DNA of 64,000 bases from contig NZ_BSSV01000001.1 in NCBI RefSeq assembly GCF_030161435.1, positions 310,001 through 374,000 on the forward strand. Reading direction: 5' to 3'. Below the pieces are notes generated by a model, which saw only the letters and a list, made by a program, of their open reading frames with translations, had not been told where the DNA came from and did no database searches. A program made the position numbers and the translations under genes. The DNA comes from Thalassotalea loyana. Its GTDB lineage: Bacteria > Pseudomonadota > Gammaproteobacteria > Enterobacterales > Alteromonadaceae. Of the stretch, positions 18,165 to 29,887 are shown one piece after another; position 1 is the stretch's first letter, and every line of letters begins with the position of its first letter.

Positions 18165-19067
18165 ATGTCTGAAAAATGCACTGGGCAATGTCAGTCCTCT
18201 CCAACTAACAATGACCTGAATAATAACCACATCGATTCAGACGATTTTGGCGGAAAGTTTGTCAGTACATTTAAGGTTCCCAAAATGGATTGTCCTTCTG
18301 AGGAGCGTTTAATTCGACTGGCTATAGAAGGAATTAGCACAACTATTGGGTTGCAGTTTGATATTCCCAGTCGGTTAGTTAAAGTTTTCCATGATGACAA
18401 TTTAGATGAGATTACTAACAAAGTGCAATCTCTCAATTTAGGTGCTTCACTAGAATCAACAAGTGAAAGTTGCAGTAAAGAAGCTGCAAAAGCGAGAAAG
18501 TTAGATCAATCAAACAAAGCAAGTGAAATGTCAGCACTTAGATGGCTGTTATTGATTAACGGAGTTATGTTTCTTGTTGAAGTGGTCGCCGGAGTTATTG
18601 CTCAATCTGCCGGACTCATTGCGGATTCTTTGGATATGTTTGCGGATGCTGCTGTGTATGGACTAGCTATATATGCTGTTGGTAAGACAGTTAGCCTGAA
18701 ATTAAGGGCAGCACATATATCTGGATTATTGCAGGTTATTTTAGCGCTTGGAGCTTTAAGTGAGGTAATTCGACGTTTTATTTATGGGAGTGAACCGATT
18801 TCATCGTTGATGATGATATTTGGTGGGGTTGCACTAATTGCTAACGTAGCTTGTTTGTTTTTAATTTATAGAAATAAAGAAGATGGTGCTCATATGAAAG
18901 CGAGTTGGATATTTTCAGCCAACGACGTTATTGCAAATGTTGGTGTTATCTTAGCTGGCCTTCTCGTGACGCTGACAGATAGCCGTTATCCAGACTTAGT
19001 TATCGGGTTAATAATTTCCCTTGTTGTATTGAACGGCGCACGCCGAATTCTACAGTTAAAGTACTAA
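18165..19067 (+). CDS. CDF-type cation transporter with N-terminal HMA-like domain
   Basis: 300 aa. The N-terminal 28 residues hold Cys and His. A ferredoxin-like HMA domain follows (residues 30-90) with a CPSEE site in FKVPKMDCPSEER, where usual HMA domains have CxxC. The CDF membrane domain has the metal-site motifs SAGLIADSLDMFADA and FSANDVIANVGV, with the conserved paired acidic/Asn residues. It ends shortly after the last TM helix, so the usual cytoplasmic C-terminal domain is missing. It closely resembles the frameshifted CDF at 27,290. It is the first gene behind a MerR-type operator and likely exports Zn, Cd or similar divalent ions. Confidence 0.85.
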   Translation: MSEKCTGQCQSSPTNNDLNNNHIDSDDFGGKFVSTFKVPKMDCPSEERLIRLAIEGISTTIGLQFDIPSRLVKVFHDDNLDEITNKVQSLNLGASLESTSESCSKEAAKARKLDQSNKASEMSALRWLLLINGVMFLVEVVAGVIAQSAGLIADSLDMFADAAVYGLAIYAVGKTVSLKLRAAHISGLLQVILALGALSEVIRRFIYGSEPISSLMMIFGGVALIANVACLFLIYRNKEDGAHMKASWIFSANDVIANVGVILAGLLVTLTDSRYPDLVIGLIISLVVLNGARRILQLKY

Positions 19068-19172
19068 TAGCCATTATTCATGACTGTTTGAAAGCAACGT
19101 ATTCAGTATCAAGGCAGGGAAATTTACAATGAAAAAAATACACCTTATATACCTCCGTTACGTTTTCACTGG

Positions 19173-19775
19173 TTGACTCGTTACTATGACAGAATCGTTG
19201 CAATTACTACACGAGAAAAATTTTTTAAAAGTTTAATTGTGAAGAAAATAGCTCAAACCAAAGGAAATGAACTGTTAGATGTGGGCTGTGGTACAGGAAC
19301 ATTAACAAAAACAATTGCTGAAAATTTTCCTCATTTTAAGGTGACAGGTTTGGATGCTGACCAAACAGCATTAGATATTCTTCGAAAAAAACTCAGTGAG
19401 AAAGAACTCAATATTTCGCTGATACAAGGTTTTGGTCAAGAAATGCCTTTTGGTGAAAACTCTTATGATATAGCTGTTTCGAGTTTGTTTTTTCACCACC
19501 TTACTCGTTTAGATAAAATAGCAACACTAAAAGAAATTCGTAGAACGCTCAAACCGAGCGGGGCATTGTACATTGCTGATTGGGGCAAGCCGACCTCCAT
19601 TTTACAACGAGCATTATTCTTAATAGTTCAATGTTTAGATGGTTTTAAAACGACAAAAGATAATGTGGATGGATACCTCCCGTCATTGATAGTAGAAGCG
19701 GGGTTTGTCAACGTTTATGAACAAGATGCTATTCCTACTGTATTAGGGACAGTTAGATTGATTAAAGCATGTTAG
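19173..19775 (+). CDS. Class I SAM-dependent methyltransferase, N-terminus out of frame (probable 1-base deletion in a poly-A tract)
   Basis: The SAM-binding motif I is LLDVGCGTGTLT, followed by the acidic D-A-D residue after strand 2 and the post-motif DIAVSSLFFHHL. In frame the only start here is a TTG with no ribosome binding site. A better start, ATG at 19129 behind GGCAGGGAAA, reads out of frame through a run of seven A. With eight A it would give MKKNTPYIPPLRFHWLTRYY and continue into this frame, matching the usual N-terminus of this methyltransferase type (PxLRFxxLTxxYDxxxxxxxRE). So the gene is either broken by a 1-base contraction, phase-variable, or mis-sequenced. It sits 7 bp before the RPP-tail gene in the metal operon. 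Substrate unknown. Confidence 0.75.
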   Translation: MTRYYDRIVAITTREKFFKSLIVKKIAQTKGNELLDVGCGTGTLTKTIAENFPHFKVTGLDADQTALDILRKKLSEKELNISLIQGFGQEMPFGENSYDIAVSSLFFHHLTRLDKIATLKEIRRTLKPSGALYIADWGKPTSILQRALFLIVQCLDGFKTTKDNVDGYLPSLIVEAGFVNVYEQDAIPTVLGTVRLIKAC

Positions 19776-19782
19776 ACCTGCA

Positions 19783-20139
19783 ATGACCTTTCTACGCTTA
19801 CCTAGTTTCACAACATATTTAACATATGTGATGCTGCTATTAATCGCAGCACATTCTGTGATTTGTTCGCCGAATGATTTTGATGATCTTTCTTTTTTTA
19901 CGCCAATTAATTCTTCATATGTTTTAGAGCAATCAACAGAAGCTACGGAGCTTACTCAGCTCCAGAATAGCAGCTCGTTAGTAGATGAGTGCAATTTTTG
20001 TTGTTGCCAATTATTCATATATACAGATGTGCCTTCCGAGCCTAACCAAGTGATTGATTTTCCTCTTGCTGAGACCATAGTTTCTAGCGAGCAAAAAGGT
20101 TATATATCCTTGCCATTTCGACCACCAAAACTAGCTTAG
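19783..20139 (+). CDS. Small exported Cys-rich protein with RPP tail (family member 2)
   Basis: 118 aa. The signal peptide spans about residues 12-28 and ends near SVICSPND. A Cys cluster CNFCCCQ lies near residue 70, and the C-terminus reads FRPPKLA. It has fewer His residues than the other three family members, so the Cys cluster is the likely metal site. It is encoded just before the TolC-type gene of the second czc system, repeating the arrangement at 17.6 kb. Same family by plan and position, with low overall similarity. Confidence 0.68.
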   Translation: MTFLRLPSFTTYLTYVMLLLIAAHSVICSPNDFDDLSFFTPINSSYVLEQSTEATELTQLQNSSSLVDECNFCCCQLFIYTDVPSEPNQVIDFPLAETIVSSEQKGYISLPFRPPKLA

Positions 20140-20213
20140 ATTACCCCGAAAATTAGGTAGAGCCATCTTCTACACCCACAGTTTTATAGAATAAAATTAA
20201 TAGGAAAGTATAC

Positions 20214-21506
20214 ATGAGACTTAATGTATCACCGCACCGAAAGGTAGCGAAGGTGAGGTGTATAACACCTCGATATAAATATTTTGCGTGCTTAATGATT
20301 TCGCTTTTAACATTTAATGTTAACGCTTTTGAAAAGGAGCTTAACCTGCAAGAGGCAATACGTTGGACACTCAAGCAAAATCCAGAGTTAAAAATATTTG
20401 ATTTCAAGCAACAAGCTTTAATTGGACAAGAACAAACAGCAAGCTTAAATCCGGCATTTGAGCTTGAAGTAGAAGCTGAGAACTTTGCAGGTTCAGGTGA
20501 CTTCAATAAATTTGATAGTGCTGAATTAACGATTGCTCTTTCTTCCGTGATTGAAATGGGAGATAAGCGTTCTGCAAGAATTGGACTTATTTCTAATTCT
20601 AAAAAGCTGTTGAATGCTAAAACGGAAGTTGAGGCGTTAAATTTGATAGCTCAAGTTACTCAACAATTTATCGAGGTACTCGCTTCACAAGAAAGAGTCT
20701 TATTAGCCGATAATGCGTTAAGTCTAGCTCAAGAAGCATTCAATGTTGTTGATGAACGTAATCGTGCAGGAGCAACCCCTAATGCTGAGGTAAAGCGAGC
20801 GAGGGCAGCGATTGCCCAAGCTAAGCTAACCTCTCAATCAGAAAAGAAACGCCTAGAATATTTAAGGCTGTCTTTAGCCGCTTTTTGGGGAGAATCAACG
20901 CTGAACTTCTCGAAGGTAACAGGTGATTTATTTCAATTTGGAAATGATAGTGATTTTGAGACGCTTTTTGCAAAGTTAGAAACAAATCCTGCCATTCAAA
21001 TTTACGCCAATGAGGAGCGACTTAAGGAAGCTGAGTTGCGTTTAGCCAGAACTGAGTCAACTGCCAATATTCAGTGGTCTGTAGGGGTTAGACGCTCTCA
21101 AGAAAGTAATGATACTGCCTTAGTCGCAGGCTTTAGCCTACCGTTATTTGCTGACAAGCGAAACTCAGGAGCAATCGCGAGTGCCTTAGCTGAGCGTGAT
21201 CAAGTTGCCATTGAAAAAGATGTAACGAAATTAAAGCTTAGAAATCATTTGCTGCGAGCATACTCGAATAGGCAGCAAGCTATTTTGACGACAAATGCAC
21301 TAAGACAGTCGGTAATTCCAATGTTAGATCAGGCACTAGATGATACCCAAATTGCTTATCAAAAAGGTCGTAATGGCTATCTTGACTATGTATCAGCTAG
21401 ACAAGAACTACTAAACGCTCGTCGCACGCTGATTGATGCTGCTTCTGCTGCTTTGTTTTACGGGGCCGAGATTGAAAAATTAACGAATGAAGCGTTATCA
21501 CTTTAA
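20214..21506 (+). CDS. CzcC-type TolC-family outer membrane factor (system 2)
   Basis: 430 aa. The signal peptide lies after a basic leader (hydrophobic from about residue 24, ending NVNAFEKE). A later start would shorten the leader, but no internal ATG has a better ribosome binding site than AATAGGA upstream of 20214. The TolC/OEP features are LNLQEAIRWTLKQNPEL at the start of the first half and the repeated helical segment YQKGRNGYLDYVSARQEL near the end. It is encoded 52 bp upstream of its adaptor gene, in the same direction as the CDF and methyltransferase genes, so all probably belong to one operon. Confidence 0.88.
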   Translation: MRLNVSPHRKVAKVRCITPRYKYFACLMISLLTFNVNAFEKELNLQEAIRWTLKQNPELKIFDFKQQALIGQEQTASLNPAFELEVEAENFAGSGDFNKFDSAELTIALSSVIEMGDKRSARIGLISNSKKLLNAKTEVEALNLIAQVTQQFIEVLASQERVLLADNALSLAQEAFNVVDERNRAGATPNAEVKRARAAIAQAKLTSQSEKKRLEYLRLSLAAFWGESTLNFSKVTGDLFQFGNDSDFETLFAKLETNPAIQIYANEERLKEAELRLARTESTANIQWSVGVRRSQESNDTALVAGFSLPLFADKRNSGAIASALAERDQVAIEKDVTKLKLRNHLLRAYSNRQQAILTTNALRQSVIPMLDQALDDTQIAYQKGRNGYLDYVSARQELLNARRTLIDAASAALFYGAEIEKLTNEALSL

Positions 21507-21558
21507 TTTAAAAATTGATTTTTAATTCGACCGATAATCGAATTACTTAGGAAAAAAA

Positions 21559-25588
<4,030 letters not shown>

Positions 25589-25597
25589 GTAAATCCT

Positions 25598-25636
25598 AGC
25601 AGCTTAATTCTCTATTAAAATTAAGCTGCTTTTTTA
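25598..25636. terminator. Strong (bidirectional) terminator between convergent efflux operons
   Basis: AGCAGCTTAATT (25598-25609) and AATTAAGCTGCT (25619-25630) form a perfect 12-bp stem followed by six T on the + strand. It separates the rightward czcCBA operon from the leftward CDF operon ending at 25,656. Confidence 0.9.
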
Positions 25637-25655
25637 AGGCTAAAGGACGGAAAGC

Positions 25656-26561
25656 TTAAAGTTTAGATATTTTATCTCGACAATTTTCATTAGGGAATTC
25701 AAATTCAATTGTTGTATGTGACAAATTATATGATGAAAGCTCTGTCGATACTTCTTGTTTAAGCTCGATAAGTTTATCTATATCTAAATCTTGAGCTAAC
25801 TCTAAGTGCGCCGTTAATACATGACTCTCTCCATCTAATGACCAAAAGTGCATATGGTGAACGTCATTAACTTCAGGTAATTTAATAAGAGATTGTTTGA
25901 TACTTTGTTGAGTTTGTTCATCCGGTGCGGCTTGAAGAAACAAAACAAGTGTAGATTTTAGATTTCTGAAAACATTAAATAAAATAAATAATGTAAAACC
26001 AATTGATAGCAGTGGGTCTAGTATTGGCAGTTCTACAAATAACAACACAATTGAAACAATTAGAACGGCGACCCAACCCAGAACATCTTCCAGTAAGTGC
26101 CAAGTTAGTACTTTTTCATTTAAAGTTTCCCCAGCTTTTAATTTGAATACGGCATACCCATTTACGGCAACACCGAGTATCGCAAGCCCTAACATTCCTT
26201 CAACTACAGGCATTTCAGGGTTGGTTAGCCTTGGAATTGCTTCAAACAACACCCAAATTGAGCCAATTACTAATACAACGCCATTTACCAATGCCCCGAA
26301 CAGTGTAAGTCGGCGGTAACCATAGCTGTATTTATCTGGCGCTGCTTTGTTTGAAAAACGACTTAATATCCATGCAAAGCCAATCGATAAACTATCTCCT
26401 AAGTCATGCACCGCATCAGCCATAATAGCGGTACTGTTGGTGAGCCAACCACCAATAAATTCGATGATCGTAAAGGTAACATTCAGAAAAAATGCCCAAC
26501 CAATCCTGTCGTCTGTTCCATGTTGATGACTATGACTATGACTATGACTATGACTATGCAT
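25656..26561 (-). CDS. CDF-family zinc/cadmium exporter with His-Ser repeat N-terminus (CzcD/ZitB-like)
   Basis: 301 aa. The N-terminus is a run of alternating His and Ser (residues 2-14) encoded by a hexanucleotide tandem repeat. Six TM helices carry the CDF metal site: STAIMADAVHDLGDSLSIG in TM2 (His-x3-Asp, the Zn/Cd type) and HLLEDVLGWVAVL in TM5. A cytoplasmic C-terminal domain includes MHFWSLDGESHVLTAHLEL. This is a complete CDF exporter, distinct from the two short CDF proteins at 18,165 and 27,290. Its start overlaps the end of the transglutaminase-like gene by 8 bp, so they form one operon. Confidence 0.92.
   Translation of the reverse strand: MHSHSHSHSHSHQHGTDDRIGWAFFLNVTFTIIEFIGGWLTNSTAIMADAVHDLGDSLSIGFAWILSRFSNKAAPDKYSYGYRRLTLFGALVNGVVLVIGSIWVLFEAIPRLTNPEMPVVEGMLGLAILGVAVNGYAVFKLKAGETLNEKVLTWHLLEDVLGWVAVLIVSIVLLFVELPILDPLLSIGFTLFILFNVFRNLKSTLVLFLQAAPDEQTQQSIKQSLIKLPEVNDVHHMHFWSLDGESHVLTAHLELAQDLDIDKLIELKQEVSTELSSYNLSHTTIEFEFPNENCRDKISKL
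26526..26555. repeat. Hexanucleotide tandem repeat (ATGACT)5 encoding the His-Ser run
   Basis: Five perfect ATGACT units followed by ATGCAT, inside the 5' end of the CDF gene on the minus strand. Each unit encodes one Ser-His pair. Slippage would change the length of the metal-binding tail in frame without disrupting the protein. Confidence 0.9.
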
Positions 26562-27279
26562 TTTGTACCTCCAGCGCTTTATTTTTTCTTAGATTAGTGA
26601 CATTGAAATTTATTAGGTGGCGGATCACTTTTTGATACATCCAGCGTTTGACTCCAGACAAATTAGTGCCTTTTTCAAGATAAAACTCATCAGGGGAATT
26701 ATAAAGTCCAAAGTCGTCGTGAATCCCTTCTTTTTGAATATATGTGTCGGTTCCGCGCCAATCTGTATCTGGTGATGAAAAACATTTTGTTGCAACACCA
26801 TAACCACAGAAATTGTCTTTTATTTGATTAAACTTTTGCTGTATTGAAGTGAGATATTGATTGTCTAAAATAAAGCCCTCTAAGTTGATCCAACGTCCTT
26901 CAAAGTAAAATTCAACCCAACTGTGAATAATGTATTTGGGCGCTAACCAAAAGACATAGGTAGGAATAGCTCCTTTTTGTAATTGCTGATCTATTGTAAA
27001 CCCGTGAAATCGGCACTGAATTCTTAATCCACGTAATAAGGCCATTAAAAGGTTGCCCTTAGTGTTACATTGCCCGTATCCGTCAGATAAAACTTCACTT
27101 GCGGAAATATCGTCGCTTTCGTTATAGCCAAATAGTATTTCGTCTTTTACAAACTGATAAGCAGTGCCAATCTTGTTGTAGTCATCAAGTTCATGCCATT
27201 TTCGCTCTGTTATTAATGATTGGATAGTGGGGTGTTCAAAATTAACTATCTCAGTTTTTTTAAGATATTCTTGATTCAT
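26554..27279 (-). CDS. Transglutaminase-like (cysteine protease fold) protein
   Basis: 241 aa, no signal peptide, so probably cytoplasmic. The transglutaminase-core triad is visible: Cys in GYGQCNTKGNLLMALLR (about residue 92), His in IIHSWVEFYFEGRWINLEG (about residue 138), and an Asp shortly after in GFILD. Proteins of this type are often found beside CDF transporter genes, but I know no established role. It is encoded between a frameshifted CDF (11 bp upstream) and a complete CDF (8-bp overlap), both probably behind the MerR-type promoter at 27,978-28,008. Confidence 0.78.
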   Translation of the reverse strand: MNQEYLKKTEIVNFEHPTIQSLITERKWHELDDYNKIGTAYQFVKDEILFGYNESDDISASEVLSDGYGQCNTKGNLLMALLRGLRIQCRFHGFTIDQQLQKGAIPTYVFWLAPKYIIHSWVEFYFEGRWINLEGFILDNQYLTSIQQKFNQIKDNFCGYGVATKCFSSPDTDWRGTDTYIQKEGIHDDFGLYNSPDEFYLEKGTNLSGVKRWMYQKVIRHLINFNVTNLRKNKALEVQNA

Positions 27280-27289
27280 AAGAGCTTCC

Positions 27290-27947
27290 TTACTTTGAAT
27301 TGCAGCAGGTTGATTGTTTATTTTTATCTGATACTTCAGATGTATATTGAGCCGATACTAATTCTTGTTTGGCATCCGTTAATATCATGTAAGCACCTCG
27401 AAGAATTAACATTGAAATGATGCTACCAATAACAATATCAGGCCAGCGTTGTTCTAGCACCATGACAAGTATGCCAGCAAGTACGACACCAAGGTTTGCG
27501 ATCACATCATTAGCTGAAAATATCCAGCTAGCCCTCATATGCACTTCATCATTGTTGTGTTTTCGTATAAGCATCAAACAAATGACATTAGCGATTAAAG
27601 CCACAGAACCAACTCCAATCATAAACCAAGAATGAGGCTCACTTTCTCCAACTAGTCTCCTAGCTATATCGAGAAGAATTAGACCCCCTAACCCCAATTG
27701 GAAATAACCACTTACTAATGCTGCATTAGCTTTATGTTGGATTGACTTCCCCACGGCATATAAGGCAATGGCATAGACGATAGCATCAGCTAGCATATCT
27801 AACGAATCAGCAATTAATGCGGTTGATTCAGATAACCAACCTAAACCAATTTCATACAAACATCGTGGCATTTATAGCTAAAAGCCAATAAAGCACTGTT
27901 TTTTGTTGGTCATCTTTTAATTCTACTTCACAGCCACAACCGCTCAT
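27290..27947 (-). pseudogene. CDF-type cation transporter, frameshifted near residue 31
   Basis: The true start is the ATG at 27947, giving MSGCGCEVELKDDQ and the first TM helix WLLAINATMFV, then an in-frame TGA at 27854-27852. The rest (YEIGLGWLSESTALIADSLDM onwards, to 27290) continues in another frame, so two bases are missing, or one is extra, around 27854-27860. Downstream the CDF metal-site motifs STALIADSLDMLADA and FSANDVIANLGV are intact, and the C-terminus ends in Cys residues (STCCNSK). It is closely related to the CDF at 18,165. It may be decayed or a sequencing error; divergent orientation to a CadR-like regulator indicates a Cd/Pb/Zn function. Confidence 0.85.
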
Positions 27948-27977
27948 TTTTTAACTCCGCCTTACTTGTATAATTCA

Positions 27978-28008
27978 AGTGTAAAACCTATAGTAACTAT
28001 AGGGTCAG
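27978..28008 (-). promoter_or_regulatory. MerR-family operator-promoter between the CDF operon and the merR gene
   Basis: Read on the minus strand: -35 CTGACC (28008-28003), a 19-bp spacer, and -10 TACACT (27983-27978). A 17-base palindrome, CCTATAGT-A-ACTATAGG, at 27987-28003 fills the spacer. This is the expected site for the adjacent CadR/PbrR-like regulator and resembles the operator at 18,106-18,136, including an identical -10 hexamer. Confidence 0.9.
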
Positions 28009-28025
28009 GTTTAAAAGAAAATATT

Positions 28026-28415
28026 ATGAAAATAGGTGAATTATCGAAAACATCCGGTTGTTCTATACAAACGATCAGATACTATGAAAGAGAAGGCTTA
28101 CTTTCTGAGCCTGAGCGGACAGAAGGTAACTTCAGATTGTATGACGTTACCGCTTTGAAGCAATTAGAATTCGTAAAACATTGTCGCAGTCTCGATATCT
28201 CTCTGATTGATATCAAACGTCTTATCGACCTAAAAAATAAACCAGAAGAAAGTTGTTCAAGTGTAAATGAACTGATTAAACAGCAATTAGATTTAGTTAA
28301 TAAACGCATAAAAGAATTAAAAGCCTTAAAAATCGAATTACAACAAATGGCTAGTACGTGTAATTCTGATAATACCATTGAAGGGTGTGGGATAATTAAG
28401 TCATTAGATAGCTAA
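28026..28415 (+). CDS. CadR/PbrR-type MerR-family metal-responsive regulator
   Basis: 129 aa from the ATG at 28026. An upstream TTG frame is open but would run through the operator. The N-terminal winged helix-turn-helix (MKIGELSKTSGCSIQTIRYYEREGLL begins the protein) is of MerR type. The effector Cys residues are Cys77 (ESCSSVNEL), Cys112 (STCNS) and Cys121 (GCGII), matching the Cys77/Cys112/Cys119 set of CadR and PbrR, so it probably senses Cd(II) or Pb(II), perhaps Zn(II). It is divergent from the CDF operon it should control, with the operator between them. It may also control the operon at 18.1 kb. Confidence 0.9.
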   Translation: MKIGELSKTSGCSIQTIRYYEREGLLSEPERTEGNFRLYDVTALKQLEFVKHCRSLDISLIDIKRLIDLKNKPEESCSSVNELIKQQLDLVNKRIKELKALKIELQQMASTCNSDNTIEGCGIIKSLDS

Positions 28416-28465
28416 AGTGATGTATAAAAGACTCTTTTTTAACTCACCTTGATTATTGATACAGG

Positions 28466-28711
28466 CTAATTAATAGTTATTTTCTTACCCACACGAACAG
28501 ATTTGAGTTCCCCGGCAAAATCTCTCTCAACTAACAATAGAGATTTGTCGCTAGTATAGTGAGCACCTAACGTGACCATTTTGAGTCTACGAGACATTAA
28601 ATTTATGTCACTAAAGACGTATTGTTTATCAATAAGCGAGCATACTCCTTCGCTGTATATCAATACCTTTGACGGGGATGTATATGCATTTACAAGATAA
28701 ACGAGTCAGAA
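28466..28711 (-). pseudogene. Unrecognised gene remnant
   Basis: An open frame on the minus strand covers about 82 codons with no ATG near its upstream end; the first start-like codon is TTG at 28663, without a ribosome binding site. The translation (VLIYSEGVCSLIDKQYVFSD, then SLLLVERDFAGELKSVRVG) has a protein-like composition but matches nothing I know. It is most likely the 3' end of a gene that lost its 5' part, but a chance frame cannot be excluded. Confidence 0.25.
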
Positions 28712-28902
28712 TTAGAGATGTATCAACCATGTGCACTGGTATAACTTTTGACTACTAACCGTCAAATGAGATTATGAATGCTACATGTACCCCATTGAAA
28801 AAATTGATGAATATCAAATATTCACAAATGCTCACATGACATCAATTTACTTCTTCAATAATTTGTATTAGTATAAAGAGTGTATATTTTTGTGAGAATT
28901 TT
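28712..28902. other. Intergenic region upstream of the cus operon
   Basis: It contains a 6-bp inverted repeat TTTGAC (28747-28752) / GTCAAA (28761-28766) and an AT-rich stretch with TAGTAT near 28870 that could be a -10. No MerR-type 19-bp promoter was seen here, unlike the other two metal operons, so the cus operon is probably controlled differently. Confidence 0.4.
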
Positions 28903-29283
28903 ATGTCAAGAGCATTTTCAAAAGTCTTAGTAATGACGCTTATGCTGATTGCCTTTGTTGGGCAAGTATTTGCGTATTCTGCTATGTCTTGCGAAATGTC
29001 ATCAAGTTCTCACGAGTCACACATGAACATGGAACATTCCAAGATGAGTCATCATGAAGGAATGAATCATGGTGATATGAATAAAAGCAGTAATGGTCAA
29101 TCAGAAGATTGTTGTGATGTTGAATGTATTTGTCCTGCAAATGCTTGTTCATCTTCGACAGCCCTAAATTCCAGTATTGATTCGACAGATATTCAAATAT
29201 TGAGTGAATCAGTAGCAGAACTGCAATCTAACAGACCTTATTCAATTTCAACCTCTCTTTACCGTCCACCGATTTTTGCCTAA
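28903..29283 (+). CDS. Small exported Met/His/Cys-rich protein with RPP tail (family member 3)
   Basis: 126 aa. Signal peptide to about residue 25 (VGQVFAYS). A Met/His-rich stretch (HMNMEHSKMSHHEGMNHG) and a Cys cluster (CCDVECICPANAC) follow, and the C-terminus reads YRPPIFA. Methionine enrichment suits Cu(I). It is the first gene of the DUF411-cusCBA operon. Its last codons and about 25 bases downstream are similar at DNA level to the end of family member 4 at 42,287. Confidence 0.75.
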   Translation: MSRAFSKVLVMTLMLIAFVGQVFAYSAMSCEMSSSSHESHMNMEHSKMSHHEGMNHGDMNKSSNGQSEDCCDVECICPANACSSSTALNSSIDSTDIQILSESVAELQSNRPYSISTSLYRPPIFA

Positions 29284-29288
29284 TACAG

Positions 29289-29360
29289 GATTAGTGCGCC
29301 CAAATTTTGCGCACATGTAATTAATTTTTCTGTTAATCAATATAGCGTCGCCGCGCTATA
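29289..29360 (+). repeat. Two small inverted repeats between the RPP-tail gene and the DUF411 gene
   Basis: GTGCGC (29294-29299) pairs with GCGCAC (29309-29314), and TATAGCG (29341-29347) pairs with CGCTATA (29354-29360). The first is partly shared with the sequence after the homologous gene at 42,709. They may modulate readthrough or stability within the operon; no U-tract follows the second. Confidence 0.45.
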
Positions 29361-29389
29361 GATATTTTCCAGCGAAGTCTGGGGGCAAA

Positions 29390-29887
29390 ATGATCAATAT
29401 GTATTTAAAAATAGCAGTCGTGATGCTGCTTTTACCTACGTTTGCAAATGCTAATGAATATAACCATGTAAGCAATCACACCGTATCACCTTTGGAGTTA
29501 ATCGTTTATAAAACCCCTACTTGTGGGTGTTGTAAAAAATGGATAGCTCATATTGAAGATGAAGGTATCGTTGCGCATTCCAAAGATTTTCGAAACATCA
29601 GCAACATCAAAACTAAGTATGGTATTAAGCCTAATTACCGTTCCTGCCACACGGCAGTTAGCAGAAACGGGTTTGCCTTTGAAGGTCATGTACCTGCTAA
29701 ATTTATTCAGCAGTTTTTATCAGAAGAACATCCCAATGCGATTGGGCTTTCAGTTCCAGCAATGCCAGTTGGCTCTCCCGGTATGGAAGTTGACGACCGT
29801 TTTATGCCATATAACGTGTTAATTCTATTTAAAGATGGAACGAGCGAAGTCTATGCAAAAGTTAGGACATACGAGGAGCAACTTTAA
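29390..29887 (+). CDS. DUF411 family periplasmic metal-binding protein
   Basis: 165 aa. Signal peptide ends near FANANEY. The thioredoxin-like DUF411 motif CGCC (Cys45, Cys47, Cys48) lies in KTPTCGCCKKW, and a second conserved Cys86 in YRSCHTA. The C-terminal PAMPVGSPGMEV is typical of DUF411. Members are encoded in copper-resistance clusters and are thought to be copper metallochaperones. The start codon follows CTGGGGGCAAA. It overlaps the next gene by one base (TAATG). Confidence 0.88.
   Translation: MINMYLKIAVVMLLLPTFANANEYNHVSNHTVSPLELIVYKTPTCGCCKKWIAHIEDEGIVAHSKDFRNISNIKTKYGIKPNYRSCHTAVSRNGFAFEGHVPAKFIQQFLSEEHPNAIGLSVPAMPVGSPGMEVDDRFMPYNVLILFKDGTSEVYAKVRTYEEQL

Noticed and set aside
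28684-28758. Short plus-strand ORF of 24 codons starting MHLQDKRVRIRDVS
   Set aside because: Slightly reminiscent of AlpA-type regulator starts, but too short, without a ribosome binding site and opposite an equally weak remnant; likely chance.
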